Below, in pieces: positions 1-12,266 of a stretch of 64,000 nt of DNA (position 1 is its first letter; the number at the start of each line of letters is the position of its first letter). The notes under the pieces were generated by a model. The model searched no databases, had not been told where the DNA came from, and was given only the letters and a program-made list of their open reading frames with translations. Source of the stretch: Lutraria lutraria. Lineage: Eukaryota; Mollusca; Bivalvia; Venerida; Mactridae. Location of the stretch: NCBI GenBank assembly GCA_964023205.1, contig OZ026833.1, positions 4,152,965 through 4,216,964 of the forward strand. Direction: 5' to 3'. The position numbers were made by a program, and so were the translations under genes.

Positions 1-3000
1 CTCACTATTTATAACCATATTCACTATTTCTAAACATGTTTACTATTTATAACCATATTCACCATTTCTAAACATGTTTACTGTTTATAACCATATTCAC
101 TATTTCTAACCATATTCACCATTTCTCACCATGTTTACTATTTATAATCATATTCACTATTTCTAAACATGTTTACTATTTATAATCATATTCACTATTT
201 CTAAACATGTTTACTATTTATAATCATATTCACCATTTCTAAACATGTTTACTATTTATAACCATATTCACTATTTCTAAACATGTTTACTATTTATAAC
301 CATATTCACTATTTCTAAACATGTTTACTATTTATAATCATATTCACTATTTCTAACCATATTCACTATTTATAACCATATTCACTATTTCTAACCATAT
401 TCACTATTTATAACCATATTCACTATTTCTAAACATGTTTACTATTTATAACCATATTCACCATTTCTAAACATGTTTACTATTTATAACCATATTCACT
501 ATTTCTAACCATATTCACTATTTATAACCATATTCACTATTTCTAAACATGTTTACTATTTATAACCATATTCACCATTTCTAAACATGTTTACTATTTA
601 TAACCATATTCACTATTTCTAAACATGTTTACTATTTCTAACCATATTCACCATTTCTAAACATGTTTACTATTTATAATCATATTCACCATTTCTAAAC
701 ATGTTTACTATTTATAACCATATTCACTATTTCTAAACATGTTTACTATTTATAACCATATTCACTATTTCTAACCATATTCACTATTTATAACCATATT
801 CACTATTTCTAAACATGTTTACTATTTATAACCATATTCACCATTTCTAAACATGTTTACTATTTATAATCATATTCACTATTTCTAAACATGTTTACTA
901 TTTATAACCATATTCACTAATTCTAAACATGTTTACTATTTATAATCATATTCACTATTTCTAAACATGTTTACTATTTATAATCATATTCACTATTTCT
1001 AAACATGTTTACTATTTATAATCATATTCACTATTTCTAAACATGTTTACTATTTATAATCATATTCACCATTTCTAAACATGTTTACTATTTATAACCA
1101 TATTCACCATTTCTCACCATGTTTACTATTTATAATCATATTCACCATTTCTAAACATGTTTACTATTTATAATCATATTCACTATTTCTAAACATGTTT
1201 ACTATTTATAATCATATTCACTATTTCTAACCATATTCACTATTTATAACCATATTCACTATTTCTAAACATGTTTACTATTTATAACCATATTCACCAT
1301 TTCTAAACATGTTTACTATTTATAACCATATTCACCATTTCTAAACATGTTTACTATTTATAATCATATTCACCATTTCTAAACATGTTTACTATTTATA
1401 ATCATATTCACTATTTCTAAACATGTTTACTATTTATAACCATATTCACCATTTCTAAACATGTTTACTATTTATAACCATATTCACCATTTCTCACCAT
1501 GTTTACTATTTATAACAATATTCACCATTTCTAAACATGTTTACTATTTATAACCATATTCACTATTTCTAAACATGTTTACTATTTATAACCATATTCA
1601 CCATTTCTAAACATGTTTACTATTTATAACCATATTCACCATTTCTCACCATGTTTACTATTTATAATCATATTCACTATTTCTAAACATGTTTACTATT
1701 TATAACCATATTCACCATTTCTAAACATGTTTACTATTTATAACCATATTCACCATTTCTAAACATGTTTACTATTTATAATCATATTCACCATTTCTAA
1801 ACATGTTTACTATTTATAATCATATTCACCATTTCTAAACATGTTTACTATTTATAATCATATTCACCATTTCTAAACATGTTTACTATTTATAATCATA
1901 TTCACTATTTCTAAACATGTTTACTATTTATAACCATATTCACTATTTCTAAACATGTTTACTATTTATAATCATATTCACTATTTCTAAACATGTTTAC
2001 TATTTATAATCATATTCACCATTTCTAAACATGTTTACTATTTATAATCATATTCACCATTTCTAAACATGTTTACTATTTATAACCATATTCACTATTT
2101 CTAAACATGTTTACTATTTATAACCATATTCACTATTTCTAAACATGTTTACTATTTATAATCATATTCACCATTTCTAAACATGTTTACTATTTATAAC
2201 CATATTCACTATTTCGAAACATGTTTACTATTTATAATCATATTCACTATTTCTAAACATGTTTACTATTTATAACCATATTCACTATTTATAAACATGT
2301 TTACTATTTATAATCATATTCACCATTTCTAAACATGTTCACTATTTCTCACCATATTCACTATTTATAACCATATTCACTATTTATAACCATATTCACT
2401 ATTTCTAAACATGTTTACTATTTATAATCATATTCACTATTTCTAAACATGTTTACTATTTATAACCATATTCACTATTTCTAAACATGTTTACTATTTA
2501 TAATCATATTCACCATTTCTAAACATGTTTACTATTTATAACCATATTCACTATTTCTAAACATGTTTACTATTTATAATCATATTCACCATTTCTAAAC
2601 ATGTTCACTATTTAGAACCATATTCACCATTTCTAAACATGTTTACTATTTATAATCATATTCACTATTTCTAAACATGTTTACTATTTATAATTATATT
2701 CACTATTTCTAAACATGTTTACTATTTATAACCATATTCACTATTTCTAAACATGTTTACTATTTATAATCATATTCACTATTTCTAAACATGTTTACTA
2801 TTTATAACCATATTCACTATTTCTAAACATATTCACTATTTATTACCATATTCACTATTTCTAAACATGTTTACTATTTATAACCATATTCACTATTTCT
2901 AAACATATTCACTATTTATAATCATATTCACTATTTCTAAACATGTTTACTATTTATAACCATATTCACTATTTCTAAACATGTTTACTATTTATAATCA

Positions 3001-3893
3001 TATTCACCATTTCTAAACATGTTTACTATTTATAATCATATTCACCATTTCTAAACATGTTTACTATTTATAACCATATTCACCATTTCTAAACATGTTT
3101 ACTATTCACTATTTCTAAACATGTTTACTATGCACACAATTTCTAACCATGTACTATTTATAATCATATTCACTATTTCTAAACATGTTTACTATTTATA
3201 ATTATATTCACTATTTCTAAACATGTTTACTATTTATAATCATATTCACTATTTCTAAACATGTTTACTATTTATAACCATATTCACTATTTCTAAACAT
3301 GTTTACTATTTATAACCATATTCACTATTTCTAAACATGTTTACTATTTATAATCATATTCACTATTTCTAAACATGTTTACTATTTATAACCATATTCA
3401 CTATTTCTAAACATATTCACTATTTATAACCATATTCACTATTTCTAAACATGTTTACTATTTATAACCATATTCACTATTTCTAAACATATTCACTATT
3501 TATAATCATATTCACTATTTCTAAACATGTTTACTATTTATAATCATATTCACTATTTCTAAACATATTCACTATTTATAACCATATTCACTATTTCTAA
3601 ACATGTTTACTATTTATAATCATATTCACTATTTCTAAACATGTTTACTATTTATAACCATATTCACTATTTCTAAACATGTTTACTATTTATAATCATA
3701 TTCACCATTTCTAAACATGTTTACTATTTATAATCATATTCACCATTTCTAAACATGTTTACTATTTATAACCATATTCACCATTTCTAAACATGTTTAC
3801 TATTCACTATTTCTAAACATGTTTACTATGCACACAATTTCTAACCATGTCCACTATTCACTATTTCTTGCTATGTTCACTATTTCCAGTTGT
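1..3893. repeat. 19-bp satellite array, 38-bp dimer unit, truncated by the window edge
   Basis: About 200 head-to-tail 19-bp monomers fill this stretch. Two monomer types alternate almost strictly: one reads ACTATTTATAAYCATATTC and the other ACTATTTCTAAACATGTTT, giving a 38-bp dimer. Variation is mostly confined to two C/T positions, so the array is well homogenised. A distinctive run (ACTATGCACACAATTTC) occurs near 3127 and again near 3826, which shows a higher-order duplication of about 0.7 kb. The array decays over the last 60 bases into the sequence that precedes ART1. It carries no long reading frame. The left end is not in the window. Confidence 0.97.
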
Positions 3894-5379
3894 GTAGAGT
3901 TGAACTACAAAAAATAAAAATAGACGCTTTGATTTGATATATAGTTAAACCTGTGAACAAAGGTCGTCCTTGGGAAGGACATCTTGGCTTTTATTCGTGG
4001 GTCATTCCGTTCTAAATAACCAATGGTAAACAACACAATTTATTAAGCATTGATCTGTGCATACCAACGTCTTTCTTGGTGTCAGTTTTACTCTTACTAA
4101 TCAGTTTTCTTGAAGCTTCGATTTTAGGCGTATCCACCATTTTAACACTTACATGATCCAACTATGGTCACGAATAGATGTGTTACTGGTTCATGTTGAC
4201 TTTGTCTGTACATAGACCTTTGGTGCACTGCAACATGGAACGGGGACCAGTTAATAAAATTGCGTACCTGGGCCATGGATTACTTTCCTTGTGTGAGTAT
4301 GCATAAGGCATTGTTAATGTATAATTTCATTTTAAAATATCATATTTATTTTTAATCCACAGGTGAACAATCTTTCTTAAAGTATTCTAGTGATCTGAAA
4401 AGAAAGGTTATTAAACAATTTGGAATTGATAATTGCTTTGATGAGGCGGAGAGATACGCAAATAGAGAACATGGATATAAAAGTGGCCAGGATAACTTTG
4501 AAGCTGTTATGTGGATACGTATGTACACAAAGGAATGTGAAATAACCAAAGGCATAAAGAAAACTTGGCCAAAGTTCAATCAATTTTATTCCCGTTTAAA
4601 CAAGGAACTACGCTGTGCACAGTTTAAAAGAAATTCCCGCGGACAAGAACTTTTTATAAAAGTTGGTGAGATAATTGACAAATCTCTGTCAATGTTGCCC
4701 GATTTGAAACCCCGAAATTATAAAAAGTATTACAGGGGTACTAATACGTTTCATTTTAGTAACTGGACTTATTTCTACGATGGTGGATTTTTTAGCACGT
4801 CCTCCAGACCGTTAGAAGCACTGAGATTCGCAGAGGGAGAATATCTACAAGTACTTCATTTAATGTCTAGCTTTAGGATTAAGAATTTCAGCGAGTTTCG
4901 ATATGAGCATGAAGTGTTATGTAACAAGGGTTCTTTATTCAGGATAGATAAAGTGGTAAGAGACGAGGAAGAGATTAAAAAAGAAATTAACAAGTTGTTG
5001 CCGGACGGGACCGATGATCTTCTGCTGCCGAAAGTCCTAATGTGGATGACACAAGTCCCATATGACACTAACTTTCCTATTAAGGATCAGTTAAAAAGCA
5101 AATCAACAACTGAATTCTGCAAGCCCTAAAATATCTATGGAACAAAATCAATTGTTTTACTTTACTGTTTGTATTAGGTTGGTGTAATTACGTATGCGAT
5201 GGTTGATATAAAATTCGTGTATTTGGTGTCTAGTTTTCATTCGGTTTTTCGTACGTTATCATTTTTATCATCAAATTGGACCGCGTGAAATTGATAAAAG
5301 TTAGTATTTGTCTGTGTTCATCTATTTCGTACTTGTAATGCTGTTTTTTTTTACATTTTGTAAATGAATCGTACGTCTC
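3780..5379. repeat. Segmental duplication, copy 1 (satellite edge + ART gene)
   Basis: From the satellite edge to about 5379 this sequence matches 58530-60107 almost base for base: satellite edge, promoter region, both ART exons and about 250 bp of 3' flank. Identity is high throughout with a few small indels. The match ends near 5379, where copy 2 instead continues into the upstream region of a B-box gene. Confidence 0.95.
4235..5129 (+). CDS. ADP-ribosyltransferase, arginine-type R-S-E family (ART1), two exons
   Basis: Predicted to transfer ADP-ribose from NAD+ to protein arginines. Exon 1 is 4235-4292 (donor GTGAGT) and exon 2 is 4363-5129 (acceptor ATCCACAG), giving 274 residues. The three catalytic signatures of the arginine ART family appear in order: the Arg of YYRGTN (about R144), the STS triplet of GGFFSTSSRP (164-166), and the E-x-E of YEHEVL (E201 and E203). 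A helical region with AVMWIRMYTKE precedes them, as in vertebrate ecto-ARTs. An in-frame upstream ATG at 4178 would add 19 mildly hydrophobic residues, so the start and any secretion signal are uncertain. No GPI-type C-terminal tail is visible. Substrate and compartment are unknown. The gene lies directly beside a satellite array and has a broken duplicate at 58981-59875. Confidence 0.85.
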
Positions 5380-7432
5380 ATTGGAACCTCCTTACAAGAG
5401 TCATCGATAGGAAGGACAAAAATGGCTGTTGTAAAGAGATGGTGGCTGTTGTTGAGAGTGTGAAAACAGAGCAGAACGTCAATTTTGGGTTGCTAATGTA
5501 CTGGCTGTAACAGGGAGGTGACTGTTGTTCCGTGTTGACCTTTCATGAAGGTTACACTATATACTCTTCTGTTAATTTTGTTACGTTATGTAGAGTCAAC
5601 ATTGTATTCTTATCATATTCGATGTAACCAGATAAGGCCTAAAAATGTTTGTTGCTCGTAACATACATATCAAAAATAGGGTAGGAAGGTAGAAGGCTGT
5701 TTCGACTCTTTAAAGCGTGTGCAAAGGTAAAAAAAGTCGTTGTACCATATGTCAGGCCTAATAAAAGGTCTAGGATCACTGGAGAAAGTTAGGGTGACAG
5801 TGTACCAGAAAGTAACAATTATTTGAGTACTGTACATTTGTTTTAGCTTTTAGTATGATATTGTAAGTTATCGCCGCACTTATAATTAATACACGACTGA
5901 TTAAGTGATTTAGTGTATAAATAAAGCGTTGAAAAAAGTAATTACCTTGTTTTAAAACGTTCATTAGCGCTTATAAAAAATTGATGCCAAGATATCCTAG
6001 GAATTAGTAAACCTAGTAAATATTGGTTTGCAAAACAACACATGCTTTTACGGATACCATACATTAATAGGTATAATGTATAAGGTATAATAAGTATAAT
6101 GCATTATTAATTATTATTACAGGTGTATCTCATTTTAAACAGGCGAGTCCGATTTTTAAATGATGCAAGTACAGTGCAACCTCTCTAAAACAACACCCAT
6201 TGGGAGTAGCACAATTATTTGTTGTTGAGAAGTTGTTGCTCCAGAGAGGTTAAATTCTTAGTTAAATTGTACAGTGGGAAAAATTTGATGTTGCTATGTT
6301 GTACTGTTTATGACATGGTATAAATCAACTTCGACATGATTAAGGACTTACCTAGAATATATCACTCCAGTACACATACACAAAAGATATAAAAAAGGGG
6401 GAAGAAAGTTCTGCAAATTATCGCACAGAGTTTCACGGTCTCTGCTTCATCAATACCATCCACAGAAATATCAAAACTACCTCGACTTGGTTACATGTAA
6501 TAAGCAATATACTTTACACTATAAAGAGGAAAACTTTCACAAAAATAATCTTAAATACTTGCTTGTACTTTCAGCAATAATCTAGAAAAAATATGCATGT
6601 ATACATTTGCATTAAAACAATTATGTGATCGAATGAATAACGCGTTTGCTTATTACACAATTATTCCACTTATACGTACGAAAAAAACATTAAACTGGAA
6701 ATCGACTAATTATTGCTGTTGCTATTAGTTCCTATTGAACCATAAACACAATGTCATGTAGGTTGTATTAAGTTGGAAGGCAGTTCGCCATTCACAGTTC
6801 GCGATCGTTATTAACAGATGGCCTTTATTCAAAGGTTATTTAGTATTTAATAATTAATGCCCGTTTTTTTAAATGACCTTTATTCAGAGGTTTGACTGTA
6901 TTGCAAATTTTGGATTCTGATAGCCAAACCACATTACCCCCACCTACCATTACCACTTTCACACCATATGCCTTTTCCTTTATATCTCACATACATTCAT
7001 GTGAGGCCCAACAAACGACTTCATATTTCTTAGCCCAGTGATACAAGTATACAAGGGACGTCAATCTTTATTAGACACACACTGTAGTCTCACCTAAATC
7101 ATGCAGTTGCACATGTCCTTGTTTATCATGCAATTCTTCTGTCTTTCTCCGTTGCCGGCTGTGTGATTAATTCTGTTCAATGTCACTTTCTCTTATTGCT
7201 TGTGAAACATCGTGCATGTTCTTTAACTTTTGAATGTACGAACATGTGACAGTTTCAGGAAACATGTCAAACTGCTGTTGTCAAGGAATGAAGACATTGT
7301 ATTATGCTGTAGACCAAATATTAACCGTAGTAACTGTTGTTGATGCTTACACATAATAATTACCAATGACCTTTTCTAAAATATTTGCTATATCAGGGAG
7401 TAACCATTGTTCGTTTGCTTCTACTTCCACAG
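5380..7432. other. Intergenic, AT-rich, dispersed repeat fragments only
   Basis: No gene is supported here. Two fragments resemble families repeated elsewhere. One, at about 6170-6245, is a short foldback-like piece in which 'CAACCTCTCTAAAACAAC' is answered by 'GAGAAGTTGTTGCTCCAGAGAGG'. The other, at about 6815-6900, has the motif 'GGCCTTTATTCAAAGG', a family also seen near 3955, 48700, 56020 and 58695. Confidence 0.6.
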
Positions 7433-7630
7433 CAACTAACGTCTGACGGCTGTTCGCAATATGTCCATACAAATCATTACAATCAAATTGCTAACGTGGA
7501 GGAAGAAACCGGTTTAGAAGGGTCAAAGGCTAGAGAGCTTGTTGCCAATACAGTATCAGTTCCTATGTGTTTTGAAGATGCATGTAATAATCTTGGAGAT
7601 AAATCTAGTAGCATATCTACAGACTACTAA
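7433..7630 (+). CDS. Possible terminal exon of an unrecognised gene
   Basis: A strong acceptor (CTTCTACTTCCACAG) is followed by 65 open codons ending in TAA. The translation is hydrophilic, acidic and not low-complexity, so it could be a last exon. I recognise no family and cannot find partner exons. It may equally be chance or an old remnant. Confidence 0.2.
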   Translation, partial: QLTSDGCSQYVHTNHYNQIANVEEETGLEGSKARELVANTVSVPMCFEDACNNLGDKSSSISTDY

Positions 7631-9616
7631 CTGTGAATAGAAATGTAGTGACTGTCGCATCTGCTGTTTATTTTTACCTAAAATCTAAGAAACTACACAT
7701 GTGATTATATAGGTAATCCATCCATGAAAAAGTCTGTACCATTCATAGAGTAATGATTAAATGATTTTTGTTTTATAATTCTCTGTAGATATACAGCATA
7801 AAAGCATGCGATAATATTTGTGTTTGTTTTGGTTTCCTTGGATGTTTTAAACATCCCACAGTATGGTGCAGACTGCTCCAAGGTGGCAACATCCAGGAGA
7901 CGATGTTTTGTCTTCCTTTGTCTGTATGATCCTATGTGATGAGTGGATTTCCTATTTGGAATGCTTATATTTAGTTCATGAGTTGTCTACCAGTAGTGTA
8001 GACATTGATAACAAACTAATTATACTACAGGTTGTTCATATTGCTGAGCACACAATATATAGTTACAATATATGGCTTAGCACACAAAAACGACATAAAA
8101 TCGTCTGAATGTAAAAAGTTTGGTTTCCATGACGTAACTCATTTAAAACGTAGGATTATACGTTCCGTATAAAGTCAAGGGGCTATCGTTATTCATTTGT
8201 TTGCCGTTTGCAACAATTGTTCAGTTATATATGACGACCGATACACCTAATACGTTTACATGGACTAGATTCTATCCAATACTTACTTACCCTTCCGCAA
8301 GGAACCGGCAACTTCAACACATGTTGAGGTATAATGTACGTGAATGTACCATTTCAACAGCCTAGCAGCGTAAAGTTGGCATCATAGCAGTGTCACGAGC
8401 ATAGGCAAAACCTATATTGTAAGAGTATTACCTTTTAAATTAATAGATTATGTCAATTTTTCTTTGCTGGGTCTTAACTATATGTACACGCACTCGATGG
8501 ATATCATGAACTACTTATTTAAAGGAATTATTCCGATTGCTACTGATATCTACAAAGGAGAAACCTACTTACTGAATAGGCCTATATACAGGCCCATTAT
8601 TTTTCTGATAACATTAATAACTCCCTGCATTTACAGTATTTTTAGAAACATAATGAAACGTTTGTGCTAATATACTGTGTGTAAGCAAATCAATTGTGGG
8701 GAAATTATTTTTGCTGGTTCATTTTCTGTCGCCATTTTACTCTTTTTTATTAAAAGAGAACTTTACATAACAGGAAGCATAACATGTCATAGTTTATGTT
8801 GAATTATAAAATAACCAATTCTACCTTGGTCAAAGTCTATTTCTATTCTATTCGAGAAAACATGTGAATTTGACAGTTCAAATATTGTATTTATTGTACT
8901 ACTTCGTTTCCATCTAACGAATAGATCTATATCAAGACTCCCGGATCTGATACATGACTTGTTTGCATTCCATATAAATCACACCTACTAGCATATGCTT
9001 GTTTATTGATACGACGTTGACAAAGACCTTTATAATAAAGTCCTACATGCATAAGTTTCTAATCATGACGGTGAGGTTATTGAACAACGTGGGATGTAAT
9101 ATTTTCAGATAAAACCTGCAGTGGTGTTCCATAACACGGACAGAAATTAATCTGTGTCATTATCTGAATTGTAAATTTTTGTACATTGAACAGTTGGACT
9201 AATCAACTGAATATTTATATCTGCTTCTATTTATAAATATTGAGATCAACGACTTTCAGAAAGACAAAATTTAATACATAGCACAAGATATACAAGTCAT
9301 TATTACTGAAGTTCTATGATTTAACGTTATGGTGACGTTTTATAGAAAAAGATACATTTGATAGAGTAAAGCTAGCACAAGAATTTCGCATTTTAACGAA
9401 AACGAATGTAGAATAACTCGATATCGTTTTCGAAAATTGTGATACATGTACATGTATTTAAATAACACAGCTTAGTGGTTCTGTAATTACTCGTGACATG
9501 GATTTTTCATTTATCGACATGTGTTTACAATCCAAAATTGTTAAGCGTGTACAATTGTACGAGAAAGCACAGTTATATTTTTGGATTTATCTGGAAAACG
9601 AAAGTAGACAAACCGT
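7631..9616. other. Intergenic, plus upstream homology of B-box copy A
   Basis: No gene is supported. The segment around 8820-8850 (GGTCAAAGTCTATTTCT) resembles the 3' flank of copy B near 49160, which is consistent with an old tandem arrangement of B-box genes. From about 9455 the sequence aligns with the 5' flank of copies B and C (AAATAACACAGCTTAG..., ATTTTTCATTT..., then ACAAACCGTTTTCGAA). Confidence 0.5.
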
Positions 9617-11481
9617 TTTCGAATAATGTGAATAAATCTGCGCGTTGTTCACCGTGTGTAGACGATGGAAGAAATATTTCAGCAATACATTATTGTGTGG
9701 ACTGTGAGATGTATTTCTGTACTAAATGTATGAAAGGTCACAACAAATACCCGGCTTTAAAGAAACATCAGGTGGGCGATGTTAATACGTCTGTTTCTAG
9801 CAACGAAGATGAAACTAAAGATCGAGGAAATGTGTCTTCCTACAGGTTGAGATGTCCATTACATGAATATAAACGTATAGACACATATTGTAAAGATCAT
9901 CATGAGGTTTGCTGTGCTATATTCGCTGTATTTAAACACAGGTAATATAATAATTATATCATACTTAATTTCCTACCTGAAAACATAACCATGTATGCAC
10001 GTATCTTTCTGTTTCTGATACAATAGTAGTTGAATCTTGCATACATATTTGAAACATTTTGAAAAAAATACGAGTTATTTCATCCTATAGAATAACAAAT
10101 ATGGTTCCAAACATTTAACTTTCTAGTATTTCAAAGTTATTTGATAACTTCATAAAGCCCTACACATGAATTTTCTGTTTATTTGGTAAATGCCAGTAGA
10201 TCTAACGCGTGGTTATCTAATTCAAATAATTGATCTGACATTGTTTATTGATAGAAAATTGTTTTAAGAACAATTCTACATAATAATTAACAATTATAAT
10301 TCTCCAAGGCAATTTCACAAAGAAAACACCCAAAACCATTTAGAAACAGAATCAAAGGTTATTCCTGATCGTCATATGTAACTGAAAGATAAAAAAATTG
10401 ATTGTAGTTCAATTATCCAGACTTTCATTTTTTGATACTTTCCAGACAATGCTCCTCTGAACCGATTGCTATGGCAGCTGTAGATTTCAAATCAAATTGC
10501 GAGGTGAACAAATGCAAGGAAGCGCTGACTGAAGTTCTTACTCAATTCAACGATGAGAAAGCGAAGCGCATTGAAAATATCGATCGTATTGGTCAACAGA
10601 AACATGAACTTACAGGAAACGTTGACAAATATGAAGAGGAGACTATAAAGAAAATTACGGAGCTGGCCAATAAATCTAGAGAAGAAATATGTTCGAAATA
10701 TGATGAGCACAAGACAGTTCTCCACAATGACGTTCAGTCATTAGATGTTGTGATTTAAACAACTACTTCATTTGTAGAAACACTTGACCAAACCGATGGT
10801 AAGGAGGAACTGTTTGTTAACGTCATGTCAAGCAATGTGGTTGTGAATGATGGAGAGAGGCTTTTACAATCCTTAAACGCTGATTGGAGGAAGAGAGAAG
10901 TGAACTTTCACTTTGACCAGACACTCATGAGCACTGTTGATAAGATAAAAGCTTTTGGCTGGTTGGAAAATGAATGTGAAGTCAACGAGTATGAAGTATC
11001 ATTCATTAGAAATGTTGATATAAAGCAGAGTAATGATATGCATGAAATGAGGGTATATGACATGTGCATCACTAATTCTGGCGATGTGCTTTTGGCAGAC
11101 TATAACAATCACAAACTGAAACAACTGAATTCCGAATTCCAATTCAAGGATGAGTTACAGTTATCAGGTTACCCAATAGCAGTTTGTAATACTGACCAAC
11201 ATGAAGTAGCTGTGAGAATCTTGAACTCCAAAGTCGTACACTTTGTGTCAGTTGGTCTAACAATGCAATTGAAGTCTTCGATTACACTTAGTGGCGATGG
11301 ATACGGAATCACGTACGATGTTAGTTCAGGGGAGATATTAGCATGTGAAGGTAATAAAGTAAGTGTCTACAATAAATCTGGAAATAAACAGAGAACGTAT
11401 GATAAGAATACAAATGGTGAGCAGATGTTTTCACAAACCAGGCAAATTGCATTAAGTGTGAGCACACAAGATGTATGTGTG
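9617..11481 (+). pseudogene. B-box/coiled-coil/NHL protein (TRIM-like, no RING), copy A, 5' part; broken
   Basis: Exon 1 (to 9941) holds two B-boxes: an N-terminal C-x2-C...C-x2-C type and a B-box2 reading RCPLHEYKRIDTYCKDH. Exon 2 (from 10446) holds a coiled coil rich in K/E and then an NHL-type beta-propeller (for example GDVLLADYNNHKLKQLN). Such proteins usually act as ubiquitin-ligase-like scaffolds or RNA/protein-binding regulators. Four lesions are visible. (1) A 74-bp deletion between two GTGAA direct repeats, judged against copy B, removes the start codon. (2) A zinc-ligand Cys of B-box2 is Phe (codon 9922-9924). (3) A TAA stands at 10756-10758 where copies B and C have AAA. (4) The reading frame is cut at 11481 by a 29-kb insertion and continues at 40738. 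Splice sites are intact and the frame is otherwise preserved, so decay is recent. Confidence 0.9.
11475..11481. repeat. Left 7-bp target-site duplication (ATGTGTG) of the 29-kb element
   Basis: ATGTGTG directly precedes the left inverted repeat and recurs at 40731-40737 directly after the right one. Removing the element and one copy gives ...GATGTATGTGTG-ACTGACTATAAC..., which matches the uninterrupted copy C (GATATATGTGTG-ACTGACCTTAAC near 63935) and restores the frame. Confidence 0.95.
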
Positions 11482-12070
11482 TATGGAAAGCCACAGTACA
11501 CCCCCGAGGTAGTACTATGATTTGCTATATAAACCCATATCTGTTCTACTACCTCGGAATTATGCCAATTTCCGAAGTAGAAGAACCGTTCAATGTCGGA
11601 GTTCATATTATCCTACATCGGGATAGATCATACTACAACTTCGGAGTTTTATTTTCCGATGTAGAAGTATACATACTGCTACATCGGCTTTCTTACTACA
11701 ACTTCGGAGTTTTATTTTCCGATGTAGAAGTATACATACTGCTACATCGGCTTTCTTACTACAACTTCGGAGTTTTATTTTCCGATGTAGAAGTATACCT
11801 AATACTACTACCTCGGCTTTCTTACTTTTACTTTCCGACGTACAACAAAATGCCTTGGTATAAGTACACATTAGTCATACTACTACAGTGATTTAACTCG
11901 ACTGTGCTATAAAGGTATATATAGCTTGGTAGTACTTCGGAATTTTAACTCCGAGGTATCGTGGACAGCGTTATTTCGGGAGATTGGAAACGATAGTTCG
12001 GCTTTTAATTTATTCCGAGGTATCGTAGGTGAGCGTTACTTCGGGAGATTCCACGATACTACGGGGATGA
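11482..12070 (+). repeat. Left terminal inverted repeat with three 63-bp hairpin units
   Basis: The outer 200 bp match the reverse complement of 40530-40730 with only a handful of differences. From about 11630 there are three direct copies of a 63-bp unit (TTCGGAG at 11640, 11703, 11766). Each holds an imperfect palindrome from CCGATGTAGAAG to CTGCTACATCGG (first at 11656-11687). Further inward, GGTATCGT...TTTCGGGAGATT occurs twice. Repeated palindromes within a terminal repeat are candidate transposase-binding sites; that role is inference. The inner boundary is approximate. Confidence 0.9.
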
Positions 12071-12266
12071 TTTTCACGGGACACACAAAGTCTGATCACC
12101 GGATCACCATCACTCAGGCGTTTGCAAAGGTAGAAATTTTGCAATATTTGATCGTGTATAAACGTAATCAGTAAATTAATTGGTTTGGTATTTCCAAAGT
12201 TCTTATGCCATATACTGTCTTTTTAGATTGTATTTGTCCTTTCTATATATTGATTATTAATCCAGA

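Noticed and set aside
1..3893. CRISPR-like array
   Set aside because: There are no unique spacers; units are contiguous satellite monomers in animal DNA.
11475..11891. 138-codon frame with a 21-residue repeat in the left inverted repeat (and similar frames at 11608-11871 and 40232-40695)
   Set aside because: The repeats are the 63-bp hairpin units read in frame (63 is divisible by 3); both strands are open and the frame overlaps the transposon end.
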